Notes: generated by a model not told the origin, from the letters alone. A DNA stretch of 64,000 nt from Prunus persica (GCF_000346465.2 NC_034010.1:20552335-20616334); one strand, 5' to 3'. Counted from the stretch's first letter, positions 35,352 to 47,629 are shown. Numbers and translations are program-made.

Positions 35352-37884
35352 GGGTAAACAGCCGAAAACCCTCCTGGACTATATCGACTATCGAAATGTC
35401 CCTCCTTGATTATTTTTTTCAGCCAATTTAGCCTTCAAATTAAAAGAAATCTCCAATTTCACCCCTGCTGTTAGTTTTTCCCAAATTCCATCCAAATGCT
35501 CGTCAAAAACACCACATGAAGGCATGTGAGGCGTCTCATGAGGGTAATATCGCCATTCTATACCCTCAGCCCTCAGCCCCCTTTGACTGAATCGTTCGAA
35601 GGTCAATTCCCAAATCAGAGTTAGGGTTTCGAAAAAGGGTGAGAGTGAAAGAGAGAAAGCGACTGAAGATTCCAAAAAGGGACAGAGAAAGACAGACTGC
35701 GACTGAGAGATTCGATTTTAGGAGATATTTTGTGACTTGAAGATTCCAAACGAAGGTGCGACGGTAAAGGCAGAATGAAAATAAAAAATGGTGGGGAAGC
35801 TCCCATATACAATAAGTAACTTACTTTAGTTTCTTTGTTTGATGCAATTGTTTGGGTTTTACTATCGGATTTCATTGCTGGACTTGATGAAAAAGCATAA
35901 TAAAAGGAAGAAAGTGGTCCATATGGTTGTTGTTTGTTGACTGAGACTTAGGTTGGGTTGTGAATGTGGTCCCTATGCATGTTGTTTGTTTATTGTTTGT
36001 CGGGTTCTTTGTCTGAGTTTGTATTGTATTGTATTGTATAGAGTAAATGTATATTGTACTGTATAAGGTAGATAGTAAATTAATGAGAAAATTTATTGTT
36101 GTGCAGCTAATCCTGACATGTTCACACTTGAAGTACATCATGGGGGCTACTTTGTTGATGGTTTATATACGGGAGGTATTGTACAATGGGTTTATGGGCA
36201 AGATGCAAATAAGGTTTCAATGCTTGAGTTATTTGAACTGGTTAAACACCTTGGTTATGATGAGCAGAACATTCAATACTATTACAAGCACAGGACAAAT
36301 GGCTGGGTTGAAATTAGGACAGATAAAGATTATTTTGGAGCATTGAAGTTGGTGAAACCGAGGCAGCTGTTTGTGTTATACATAACTGACAATCCAGCAC
36401 CTAGGCCTCTAAACGTTCAATCCCCAGTATTCTCTACACAAGGTGAAAATGCTGAACATTATGAAGACGAACATACTGCTCCTGGATATTATGGTGATGA
36501 AGAAAATGGGCAACATGAGTTCGTGGATGTTGAGATAGATGAAGAATTTGGTGAGGCAGAGGAAGAAGTTGAGGTAGAAAGTGATGAAGCTGAGCAAGGT
36601 GGGGAGGATGAGGAAGAAGATGGTGATTTCATAGATAGTGAGTTTGAGCAAAGTGATGAAGAGGACAACATGAATTTTCATAGGTATGTTGTGACTGAAG
36701 AGCAAGATGATGGGCATAAAAAACCAGGTGAGGGTGACACTGATGGTTATAATACATCATACTTAGAGAGTTTGCATGAAGATAGTGGAGATGAAGATGG
36801 GAAGAAAAGAGGTTTGAGGCAGCCAAAGTTCAAGCAGTACAATAAACAGCATGACCTTTTAGATCCAAAATTCCACTTGGGTTTGGAGTTTCCTAATATG
36901 CAGGAATGTAGAGAGGCCATAAAGTACTATGCATGCAGGTGTGCTAGAAGAATAAGATTTGTCAAGAATGACCCTAATAGGGGATGGTATGTGATGGTAA
37001 TAAGGAGGGTGATAAGGCAAAGAGGCCTACTAAAGGTGAAAAAGCAAAGAGGCCTGCTAAGGGTGATAAGGCAAAGCGTCATAGTAAGAGTGATAAGAGT
37101 CAGATGCATGGTAAGGGTGAAGAAGGTCAAGAGGGTGAAGATGAATCTGAAGATAAACTTGAAGACTGTCCTGGGTTATTATATGATGCACATGTTGGGA
37201 AAGGGCCCACTGTTAGAGTGAAGACATACCATCCAATTCATACATGTGGCAGATCTCAAAGAACTAGGTTTGCCACTTCACAATGGTTGGCTAAAAGGTT
37301 TGATGAGGATCTCAGAACCAATCCTAACATGTTAGTTGTTGAGTTCATGACATTGGTGAGGAAACATTATAGTATAGATGTTACTAGGGACCAATGCTAC
37401 AAGTCAAAGAATTTGGCAAATGAGAGGATTCAAGGAAGCATTGAAGAACAATATTCGAAGCTGTGGGATTATTGTGAGGAGCTTTCAACTGCAATTTCTT
37501 CTCTTCTTCGTGAAATTGATGAACATCAGCGACGTGAGAAGGTTGGAACGCTTGCAAATAGGGTTGGGTTCTGTCATCAAGGGTGGGTTCTGTGAAGAAG
37601 GGATGGTTTTTGTCAAATCTCCATGTCTGAAACGAAGGCTTCGTTCGAATAAAAGGGGGCTGAGGGCTAAGGGTATAGAATGACGATATTACCCTCATGA
37701 GACGCTTCACGTGCCTTTCACGTGGTGTTTTTAACGGGCATTTGGATGGAATTGGGAAAAAACTAACGGCATGGGTGAAATTGGCGATTTCTTTTAATTC
37801 GAAGGCTAAATTGGCTGAAAAAATAATCCAAGGGGGACATTTCGATAGTCGATATAGTCCAAGGGGGTTTTTGGCTATTTACCC
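35352..37884 (+). mobile_element. Mutator-like element (MULE), deleted, long TIRs
   Basis: The terminal inverted repeats are 35352-35585 and 37651-37884, 234 bp each and about 90% alike by eye, starting GGGTAAACAGCC and GGGTAAATAGCC. A perfect 9-bp target duplication TTATTTTTA flanks them (35343-35351 and 37885-37893). Nine-base duplications and TIRs over 200 bp define Mutator. Inside is a damaged MuDR-type transposase gene lacking the catalytic domain, so the element cannot move by itself. Confidence 0.93.
36118..37595 (+). pseudogene. MuDR-type transposase remnant, frameshifted, no DDE domain
   Basis: From 36118 the frame encodes a PB1-like N-terminal domain common in plant MULE transposases (MFTLEVHHGGYFVDG, LFVLYITDNP), an acidic stretch (about residues 120-220), then the start of the MuDR DNA-binding domain (FHLGLEFPNMQECREAI, IRFVKNDPNRGWYV). 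Near 36985 the homology moves to the +2 frame, which continues VCDGNKEG, a lysine-rich insert of KGDKAKRP-like repeats, then CPGLLYDAHVGKGP, YHPIHTCGR, LRTNPNM, IDVTRDQCYKSK and EEQYSKLWDYCEEL. The zinc-type C...C...H...C pattern can still be picked out across the shift. The frame ends at 37595, near the right TIR. The D-D-E catalytic region that should follow is absent. Start and any upstream exon are uncertain. The gene is non-functional as it stands. Confidence 0.85.
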
Positions 37885-37893
37885 TTATTTTTA

Positions 37894-39587
37894 TTAAGTT
37901 TTAATTCATTAATGAATATTTTATTGTATATATATATATAAATAAAAGTAATATTGAAGGAGGGAGGGAGTATTTTTGTACAAACTATGGGGTTATTATA
38001 ACTGATGTTAACAACGAGGACCAAGATAGATTCAGTGACAAAAATAATAATTGCTAAATACAGGGACTAAAATAAATCCAGTGACAAAAAAAATATTTCA
38101 CACGTCATACTTGTTCATCATTTTGGTTATGTTTATCTTATTGAGGTTTTCTTGAGCCAATATCTTCCTATTATCTGTCTCTAATTTTCATCCGACAATT
38201 TATTTTTGGGTCGCATTCATCCAACAAACCTCAAGCCTAATAAGTAATTACCTCAGATTATTCGACGTTAAATGTCTAATTTCTTCATCTGGTATACAAT
38301 ATTTCTCTTTAATTAAGCCCATCATTCTAATTATAGACCTCATGTCAAGTGCCAGAGCTTGGCTTTATAGCAGGCTTTTGAGCTTTAAACCATCCAGCAA
38401 CCCTAACATATCTGCGCATATGTTTCAGAATTAATACACAGACTTCGAGTAATCTGATTTCATACTCTTTTTCTGTAATATTTTAATTAATCATAGTCTT
38501 TTTGACAGTACGGTAATATCTAAATTACTCTAATATACAAAAAGAAGAATTGAACTCAAGTGCAAAGAGATATGCATTTTAATCGATCATAGTCTAACGA
38601 GTACTTTTCATTCAACTTAAAGATTGTTTAGGCTTAATATACACAACATAGTCTAATGAGTATTTTCAATCATTAAACTTCAATTCCACAACATCCATAT
38701 TTGGATTGAGTAAAGTTCATGGACGAGAGTCTTATTATTTTGCGTGGAAGTTATACACAAACTTACAACTGATCTTATTATTTTACGCTATAGTTGAGTG
38801 CAAATTTTTGGAAAAATAGAAATTTTGTGCTAATTTTTAAGAGTTTTACTATACGGTGGAAATTAGTTCATCCCACCCCACTTCAATTAAAATTGGCCCA
38901 CTTCACCCATCTGCCAAAACAAAGTTAGTCATTCACATGCACATCATAGATGAAAAGAGAAAAATAGCTCACTCAGACTCCTATGAAAATTCACTATTCC
39001 TGCTCTTCAAGAAATAAATATATATTTCGTCCTTCCAACTTACAAAATGCACATCTTGGGCCTAATGGTATAAGTAATGTGGTCTAGCATGAGATAACTT
39101 GCAAATTCACTACGTAATTTTATATTCAAATTTCGTACGAGCCTGCAGATTTATTCTAAGACCTTATACTCAATGATGTGAGAGTGAGAATACAAAATTG
39201 AAAATAAATAAATAAAATTTTCTTCTTTTACACTAATTAGGGTTAGGCCTTGGCGAATCTAACCCCAAAATGAAAATTTCTTGTTCCGGTACTTTTCATG
39301 TAACATTGTTGGCCCAAGTGATGTGAATGTGATAATCCATGCCTAGCTAGCTAAACTGCTTAGCTCTCCTCCACATGGAAACGAGTGAAGTAGGGGCGAG
39401 TGGGTTTGATTATTATTCATTTGTTGCCCTAACACTTAAGGCAAGCTTGTAATTTGCTTAAAATTTGCTTAAAATTACAAAGATAAGAAAAAGAGAATAA
39501 GCAAAAAAGAATTACTGGGTTTCCATTTTGTTGTAATATTATTAGAAGATCACACAGAATTGGTACATGTGCCCCCTCTATCTCTAT
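37894..39587. other. Intergenic upstream of AGL6
   Basis: AT-rich, with no coding region recognised. Near 37990-38090 there are two similar phrases (GACCAAGATAGATTCAGTGAC and GGACTAAAATAAATCCAGTGAC) that look like remains of a transposon. The right part is the AGL6 promoter. I looked for CC(A/T)6GG CArG boxes near the gene and did not find a perfect one by eye. Confidence 0.5.
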
Positions 39588-39606
39588 TCTCTCTCTCTCT
39601 CTCTCT
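39588..39606 (+). repeat. Short (CT)n tract in AGL6 promoter
   Basis: About nine CT repeats, 22 bp before the TATA box of AGL6. Confidence 0.85.
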
Positions 39607-39627
39607 GCTAAAGCATACATCCCATTT

Positions 39628-39636
39628 CTATATAAG
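39628..39636 (+). promoter_or_regulatory. Likely TATA box of AGL6
   Basis: CTATATAAG lies 222 bp upstream of the start codon, with a CA-rich and TC-rich stretch about 30 bp further on (CTTCTCTCACACAG), as expected for a plant transcription start. Inferred from sequence only. Confidence 0.5.
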
Positions 39637-39857
39637 CAAAGGCCCCTCTGAACTCCCACTTCTCTCACACAGACACCTCCATTTTTGTGTAAGCTCCAAC
39701 GATCCCATCTCTTACAGAGGACATAAAAAGTAGAGGAATATATGTATACATATAAATATATATAAGAATAACAAATAGACCCACATAAATACAATATCTC
39801 AGATAATCTCTTAATTGTTAAAAGAAGAAGAATTGAAGAGGTTAATATTGAGGTAAT

Positions 39858-40047
39858 ATGGGGAGGGGGAGAGTGGAGCTGAAGAGAATAGAGAACAAGA
39901 TCAACAGGCAGGTGACTTTCTCAAAGAGAAGAAATGGTTTGCTCAAGAAAGCCTATGAACTCTCTGTGCTTTGTGATGCTGAGGTTGCCCTCATCATCTT
40001 CTCTAGCCGTGGCAAGCTCCATGAGTTTGGAAGTGCTGGGTAAGATT

Positions 40048-40098
<51 letters not shown>

Positions 40099-41458
40099 AG
40101 AAAAACTATTTCTTTGCTTATCTTTTTGGTTGTGTGGTAATGGGGTATTTCTTAGATTTCCTTGTTCTTTTGTGTGCACACTTTCTTATTCAAGGTGCAC
40201 TGGTTTGCATTTGTTTCTCTCAAAAAAGTTCATTCCTTTTTTACATATAATATTTTTTTTAAAATTTCTTTTGGGATTTTTGGTTTCAGATTTGTTGTTT
40301 TTAATTGAATACTACAAGCATCCTTCTTCTTCTGCTTCTCACACTCTCAAAGATTTAACTTTTGTTTTCCCTTTATTTTGTTCTATAGCTTTTAGATTTC
40401 TGTGCTGTCTTATGTTATTTCATGTCTCTGACATCTCACCCTGCCTAAGCAATATCTTTTCTGGTACTCCTTGTGCTCTATAACGATTTTTGGATCAAGC
40501 AAAGAAGGTTTTTCTGCGTCTCTATGTAAGAGAGATCATTACCAGCTTCACCACTCACAGATCGACACGTTTCATCATCCCTCTCTCTCTCTCTCTTCAG
40601 CCCTCTAGCTTGCTCTTCTGGGTATATGGATGTGGTTCCTTTTTTCCTGTGGTTTCATATATATGAGAACAAGTTCTCATCATATCATGTGGTTTAAATA
40701 CCAACCAGCAGCAAACCTGACTAGGAAACTCCTCTTGTACCTCTGTGCAAGAACCGCCCTTTTTTTCTCTCTCTCTGAAGTAGGAGGAGCAATCAAACAT
40801 TTAGCACACACACAGACACACAGACACTCCCTCTCTCTCTCTCAGTATCCATTGACTATCAAAACTTGTCCTCATTTCTTTAAATCCTATGATCTTTTGG
40901 TTTTAATACAGTCCCTTTCTCTCTCTATAAACACACCCATATCCCCAGATGTATATACTGGCCTCTTTATTTCATCTTTTGATCCCTAGATTCATTTGGA
41001 TTCTCTCTCTCCCTATAAAAACTTCCAATGAGGCTGTGGCAAATCAAGTATTAGAAGCTCCAGAGATGAAATCTTGTTCTTCATATCTTTTGTCCTTCAG
41101 ATCTATGGTAATTTGTTTTTATTTTTGTTTTTGTTTTAAAAAACTAGGGTTGCTCATTTTCTTTGGTAAAGTCATGGTTTTGGTCCAGATAAGTATTAAG
41201 TTTTGAACCAGAGATTTTTCAGAAAAGGTGTTACCTAAAATGGCCTTTTCCCGGAAAGTGAATCCCAGGTTGATTTAGCAAGAACTGGTAGTCAAGGATT
41301 TTGGTTTGACAAACTGGATCTCAGTCCAACTTTCAAATTGTATGTTCCATATTGGTGAATGGTACATTAAATGATTTATCTTCTACAATGTTTCCATGTT
41401 AATCAATGTATCCAAGTTCCCCCAGTAAATTTTGTTTTGTTTTGCTACTTTGGTGAAA

Positions 41459-41506
<48 letters not shown>

Positions 41507-41924
41507 AGCCTTTCATGTGTCAAGATTTGCCTGCAATCTGAATCACATCTGATGATATCATCAGTCCAGTAGTTTATAGGTATGCCTTGCCTGTTTAGTG
41601 TTTCCCTTACTTTTCTGTACAAAATAATGTCATAGACCATATATTGCATAGCAAAAATTCCTTTTTTGGTTTCAAAAGTTTATTTCTTTTGAGTTTTGCG
41701 TACCTTCTGAAAATAATGTCTGAAACTGGATTCTAAAATGTTTCACTAAAATGCAAGCCAAAAAAGATTCAAGTATAACTATAAAGCTGCAACACTTGTT
41801 TAAATTAGTACAGACCATGTTGCCTATATATGAATCAAAATACTTGAGACCATGTATTTTATGGTGATTAACTGAAGATCCTTAGCCGCTCAACAAGGAT
41901 CTGTGAGTCATGGACTCATTTGTG

Positions 41925-41965
<41 letters not shown>

Positions 41966-43841
41966 CATTCCTTGTTTTTAACCATTGTGCTCAAAGAATG
42001 GCTAGTCCAATAGTTAATTTGCTGCAAATTTCTTGAAAAGTTCTTTCTTCACCAGAATCACTTGTGTAACTTCTACTTCTTTAATATTTCTTTGTTCCAA
42101 CTTTAAGTTCTTTAATTTGATTCATGGGTAATTATGCAAATAAATTTTCTGCTCTAGTACCACATTAAAGTTGGGAGTACCCAATATATTTATTTTTTGT
42201 CACATTCTTTCCCAATTTATCATATGTCACATTGTTTGATTACCTTACATAATCAGCACAAAACATTTTATTTCTTAGAATATATGTATATGAAATGCTT
42301 GTAACGTAGCTCATCACAACTTGTGATAGCTAGGGCCACTTTGTTGGCTTCATATCTCCACTGTTCTCTTAGATGTGTTTGGTAAATTGCTTTGAATCAA
42401 GTTGCTATAATAGGCTCAAAACTCAACACTTTTTCCCTTATTCCTTCTCTTGGCAGTATGACCAAAACCCTCGAACGATACCAACATTCCTGCTTCAATC
42501 CTGAGGAAAACAGCACTGAACGTGAAGCACAGGTATTTTCCTTTCGAACCATCGATTTCACATAATTAATTAATTTGATGTATATATATATATATATATA
42601 TATGCTTAATGATTCTTCATAAAGCGTTCTTAATTCTTGTTTTTGGCTGTTGATCATGCAGAGCTGGTATCAAGAAGTCACAAAACTGAAGGCTAAATAT
42701 GAATCCCTTCTGCGCACTCAAAGGTTATGCTGCAACTGATTAGAAATCAATAGTTATATCCATAATTAAGTAAAAATTGATAGCTAGCATCACTGTATAA
42801 TATATATGCTAACCTTGGTTTTTTTTTTTTTTTGGGTGCTATGTTTTTTTAATCAAGGCAATTGCTTGGGGAAGATCTCGGACCACTGAATGTGAAGGAG
42901 TTGCAAAATCTTGAAAAACAACTTGAAGGAGCTCTTGCACAGGCCAGGCAAAGGAAGGTAAGTAAGTGTGACAATGTTAAACTAACTAGTTATGAATTAA
43001 TAAAATATAATTCGACTTTGAGATATTTTGTACATTCGGGTTGTTCTTGGTTGTAGACACAGCTTATGATTGAACAAATGGAGGACCTGCGCAAAAAGGT
43101 ATAATTTTATATCATTTATACAAAGTCAACTGTCTTGTACAATAATTCTTACTTCTAAAAATAAAGAGACTGCCAACCCCATGATGAACACATAAAAATT
43201 CTACTAGCTAGGCAGGAACAATAAGATATTTCAAACCCGAATTTGTTCTCCTTTTCTTTCTTTTTCGGGTAAAGTTTTGTGTTCGAAATTGTCATGATTA
43301 GCATCTAATCCGACGTCCTCTTTGGTGATCATGGTTTCTAATTGAACATGGCAGGAGCGTCACCTTGGAGATCTTAACAAGCAGCTGAGGGTCAAGGTAA
43401 TATATATCGACTGATATTTTTCTTGTTAAAACCAGTTGAAACATATATATTTATTTGGTATTCTTCTTCTTGCTTTGATTGTTATTTCAGCTGGAGACAG
43501 AAGGACAAAATCTTAAAGCCATCCAAAACATGTGGAGCTCGAATGCAGCAGCTGGAAGTAGCAGCTTTTCTTTCCATTCTTCCCAAACCAACCCCATGGA
43601 CTGCCAACCTCATGAACCTGTCTTGCAAATAGGGTAAACTCTAATTAGATTAATTCTCTTTCGTTTTTTTCCAGAAAAAAAATTCAGAAAAAAGTGAGTC
43701 AACAATTATAACTGAAATGAGAGTTGTTGTTGTTGTTGTTGTTGTTCAAACAGGTACCATCAATATCTTCCTGCTGAGGGGCCTTCGATTTCGAAGAGCA
43801 TGGCTTGTGAGACCAACTTCATCCAGGGATGGGTTCTTTGA
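39858..43841 (+). CDS. AGL6: MADS-box transcription factor AGL6
   Basis: Eight exons, 39858-40039, 42457-42532, 42662-42723, 42858-42957, 43057-43098, 43355-43396, 43491-43633 and 43754-43841 (182, 76, 62, 100, 42, 42, 143 and 88 nt), join in phase to 244 residues. Exon sizes are those of type II MIKC genes. The MADS domain is 1-60 ([20 protein letters not shown]), the K domain about 87-175, and the C-terminus carries both AGL6 motifs, EPVLQIGY (210-217) and [13 protein letters not shown] (232-244). The nuclear protein acts in floral quartets with SEP-like function and in flowering control. Intron 1 is 2.4 kb with three CT or GA arrays, one starting 9 bp after the donor. The last intron has a (GTT)8 tract before its acceptor, and its retention would stop translation straight after motif I. 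AGL6 and SOC1 face each other. Confidence 0.96.
40049..40095 (+). repeat. (CT)n at the start of AGL6 intron 1
   Basis: About 23 CT repeats starting nine bases after the 5' splice site GG|GTAAG. A pyrimidine tract directly downstream of a donor can influence U1 recruitment; here this is only a possibility. Confidence 0.9.
41462..41503 (+). repeat. (CT)21 in AGL6 intron 1
   Basis: An uninterrupted (CT)n in the middle of intron 1. Confidence 0.9.
41930..41962 (+). repeat. (GA)n in AGL6 intron 1
   Basis: A GA array of about 16 repeats, complementary to the two CT arrays in the same intron, so the pre-mRNA could pair CU with GA runs. Confidence 0.88.
43723..43746 (+). repeat. (GTT)8 before the last AGL6 acceptor
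   Basis: Eight GTT units, then CAAACAG at the 3' splice site. The microsatellite occupies the place of the polypyrimidine tract. Confidence 0.88.
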
Positions 43842-43871
43842 AAGTCTGATCAATATGAAAAATAAAGGATA

Positions 43872-43907
<36 letters not shown>

Positions 43908-45589
43908 GATTGTCCATATGCATGGCTTCATTGTACTTGCAAGAATATATGACCCTATGGTTGCCCTACATATATTGTTTTGTTTTTGGAATTGTAATGC
44001 TCTCCACATATATATATATTTACTCGCTTTCAGATTGCTATATTTTTCGTCTAATCTTTCATCCATTTGTTTTCTAAAATTTATTTATTGAATTGCTTCT
44101 TTTGTCCACTGTTATATTAGAATTGTAATTTTGTAGAGATTGGACCCGTTTTACATTCTTTTAACTAAATTCCGAATTATTTTTCTCCTATTTAAACGGA
44201 AGGTTAATTCGATTGTATTATTTGAGCCGTTGCTCGTCCAATTGTTGATATATCAGTTTGTCCCTTAAAGTTTGGACCTCTGTTCCTCTGTTAGCCCAGT
44301 AGAATTCTTGTTAAGGAGAAGGACCATTCAATAGGGCCTTCGACCTTAGGTGGGCTTTTAAGTCTATTTTTTATTTTTTTGATCGAGTGGGCTTTGAAGT
44401 TTGATAAATCAAATCCAATATAAAATAAAACAATTATAAAGGTGGTTCGGGAATATGATAGGGTGTGTTTGAGTAAACGTTGATTTTTCTTTTATTTTTT
44501 GAGGGAAATGTTGATTTTTCAATTACTTAATGTATTAGAGCAGAGCATGCGTCCCCTTATCCTTTTTTATCTACGACACTCATCATTTAACCTTTTGTGC
44601 ATGTCACCGAAAATAACCTTATTTTGATATCTCGTAATATGTAAGTTTTTGTCATAAAGAGACATTCTCGGTTGCAATTATATTTTTGAGAAATCTCTTT
44701 TCTTTTTTTTTTTTGGTTTTTGTCTAACTACTTTTTAAAGGGAAATGATTTGCACTCCAATTTTAACTTTCCATACACCTAATTAATATAATATATGTGA
44801 GCAAGATTAAGAAACTCAAAAACCAAGAAAAATTTCTATAAGATTAAGAAACTCAAAAACCAAGAAAAATTTCTATAAGATTAAGAAACTCAAAAACCAA
44901 GAAAAATTTCTATAAGATTAAGAAACTCAAAAAAAATTTATGTTAAAGAATAAGGCCTACACCGGCCAAGATCAATGCAGGTCAATTTGATAATCTTCTT
45001 ACAAAGAATTTAGCTGACAGCAGGTTTCCCTTGGCAAGACTGGGTCAAAACATAAACTCCAATTCTATTTAACAAAACAAACAGCAAAGAACACAAAATG
45101 AAAGATAAATTAAGTTGAGATTCTGCTGCAGCCAACCCATATTTTCATTTCAAAATACAACCAAAAAAAAAAAACTCATGAATATCTAAAATAGGGACCA
45201 TGGTTGAAGCAGTCACTTGGCAAAATTATTAACTAGAAATGAGTTTCTAGTTATTTCAGCTAAAATTAGCTCAAAAATAGAGAAAGTTGTTGGAGATATG
45301 GAAGCATTCTAATAATAGCAGAGCAGGCCGTGGTGGTGGTGGTGGTGGAACACAAAACCAATGTGCAATATATAAACTCTTTGTTTTAATCTGATTGTGA
45401 AACAGGGTTGATTTGGGTTTCGATTTTGTCAAAAACCAACGTTGATTGGCGTTTTTCAACTCTCAATTCAACGTTCGGTCACAATCAAATTCAAAACAAT
45501 TTTTACCCAAAAATATATATATATATATATATATACATATATATCAAAAACAATAACTTGATCAGTTTCTGTAGAGTTAATTCATTATA
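43842..45589. other. Intergenic between AGL6 and fructokinase
   Basis: An (AT)n run (about 43876-43902) lies in the AGL6 3' UTR, a 37-bp tandem repeat at 44804-44936, a (GGT)n patch (about 45332-45350), and an (AT)n run (about 45512-45542) 48 bp before the fructokinase ATG. No other gene was seen. Confidence 0.6.
44804..44936 (+). repeat. Tandem repeat, 37-bp unit, about 3.6 copies
   Basis: AGATTAAGAAACTCAAAAAC starts at 44804, 44841 and 44878, and a partial copy at 44915. The full copies are essentially identical, so the expansion is recent. Confidence 0.92.
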
Positions 45590-47629
45590 ATGGCCCCAAC
45601 AGGTTGCAGCTGCTTCCCAGTGACACTCGAGCGATCCAAAAAGGGTAGCTTCAAGTTTGTTAGGAGTTCCTCCTCTGTTGCTGGTATTAATAATTCATTG
45701 CACCTTTAAGTTATGTGTTATTACTGGGAATTCTTGAGTTTGAAACAGTTTTATTCTCATCATCTTTTTTTCTTCTTCCTGGGTTTTTTTTAAAAGTTTC
45801 ATTTGTACCCAATTGGATTTTTGAGGTCAATGATCGGATACTGATAAGAATTTTAACTCTCTCAGGAGAATTTTTGTGCTGATGAGCTTCCCAATCTGAA
45901 GAAGTTTCATTCATGCATTACCATTTTACAGTTTCAGATTAGTATTAGTAACTTGCTGCCACTAATTTGGTACTTCTATCAATATTGATCTTTAACTCTT
46001 AAGCAAATGGTCCCATGCAGGTTCATCTAAATCATTTTCTTTTAAGAAAAGGAGCACCCAAGAGAAAAAAGCACTGATTGTTTGCTTTGGGGAGATGTTG
46101 ATCGATTTCGTCCCAATTACTGCTGGAGTTTCTCTTGCAGATGCAGAAGGTTTCAAAAAAGCTGCTGGTGGAGCTCCTGCTAATGTTGCAGTTGGAATAT
46201 CAAGATTAGGAGGCTCAGCAGCTTTTATGGGCAAGGTGCTTTTTTCTAAGCATGCAAGATCAATATTAATTTTCAGCTTCATTGTTTTATCACTAGTTTT
46301 ATGAACATTTTGGTTTACATCATATTCTTCTCTGATTCTCATCTATCATGTGAGTCTGTTTATAACAGTAAAGTCTCTACGTTCTGCATCTCAGGTTGGT
46401 AAAGATGAATTTGGATACATGTTGGCTGATATTCTGAAAGAAAACAATGTGGACTATTCCGGCATGCGTTTTGACCCAAATGCAAGGACTGCATTGGCAT
46501 TTGTTACACTCAGAAGTGACGGGGAACGTGAATTCATGTTCTACCGCAACCCAAGTGCTGATAAGCTTCTTCATGAGAAAGAACTTGACGTGAATCTCAT
46601 AAAAAAGGTAACTTCAATATTCTCTTTGATGAAAGTTTATAGGTTATAGTCATTTTCTTCTTCAGTTCCTGACAATATTGACTGATGCAGGCTGACATTT
46701 TTCACTATGGATCGATTAGTTTGATAGAGGAACCATGCAGATCAGCTCATCTTGCTGCAATGGACATTGCCAAAAAGGCTGGTTGTATCCTCTCTTATGA
46801 TCCAAACCTGAGATTGCCACTGTGGCCATCTGCAGAGGCTGCTCAGCAAGGCATTATGAGCATATGGAACCAAGCTGACATTATTAAGGTGCATTTTCCA
46901 AAAACCACCCATCACATTATGATCAACAAATAATATAACTAAGATATGGGGAATAATATTTGCAAAATTGCAGATAAGTGAGGAAGAAATTGAGTTCTTG
47001 ACTGGAGGTGATGATCCTTATGATGATGATGTGGTCATGAAAAAACTTTATCACCCCAATCTGAAGCTTCTGATAGTAACTGAAGGGGCAGCAGGCTGCA
47101 GATACTATACAAAGGTAAACATCCACGTTTTGATGCTAACATTGATCTTAAACCTTCTATTCACTGTCAAATCAAAACATTAGGCGTTTTGGCATCTTTT
47201 CTCATTCTTTGTCAATTTGTTTTTACTGATCCCTTTTTTACTGTGGTCTAGGAATTTAAGGGTAAGGTTGAAGGCATCAAAGCTGATGCTGTTGACACTA
47301 CTGGTGCCGGTGATTCGTTTGTCGGTGCCATACTCAACAGCTGGGGTTCAGACCTAAATCTGTACAAGGTATGTAATTTGTCACCTTGTATGACTTGAAT
47401 CTTGAGTCATATGCCACTGGCTTCGGTATCAAACCAACGATACGACTTGTTAGAATGTCAGTATGGTATTGAAATCTTGATTTTTCTTCTTCAGGATGAA
47501 AAAAGGTTGAGAGAAGCTCTCTTGTTTGCCAATGCATGTGGTGCTCTCACGGTGCAAAAGAAAGGAGCTATACCAGCAATGCCCACAAAAGAAGCTGTCG
47601 ACCAATTTCTTCACCAAACCACTGCTTGA
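45590..47629 (+). CDS. FRK: Fructokinase, probable plastid form
   Basis: Seven exons, 45590-45683, 46021-46235, 46395-46607, 46691-46888, 46974-47114, 47252-47368 and 47495-47629, join in phase to 370 residues. It is a pfkB-family sugar kinase that phosphorylates fructose to fructose-6-phosphate with ATP. The ribokinase-family signature [10 protein letters not shown] (from residue 81) and [11 protein letters not shown] (from 302, catalytic Asp308 and anion hole) are intact. The first 48 residues are Ser/Lys/Arg-rich with a single acidic residue before QEKK, before the kinase fold begins at [10 protein letters not shown]. This looks like a chloroplast transit peptide, as in Arabidopsis FRK3 (At1g66430). 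The gene sits between the convergent AGL6 and SOC1, where Arabidopsis has no fructokinase. A cytosolic form would start near residue 48, so plastid targeting is an inference. Confidence 0.93.

Noticed and set aside
36409..36826. Minus-strand frames opposite the MULE transposase
   Set aside because: Shadows of the acidic repeat-rich coding strand.
37894..39857. CArG boxes in the AGL6 promoter
   Set aside because: No perfect CC(A/T)6GG found by eye; near matches are expected by chance in AT-rich DNA.
40046..40483. Long frame in AGL6 intron 1
   Set aside because: Begins in the CT array and lies in an intron fixed by exon phases; hydrophobic translation is due to T-rich DNA.
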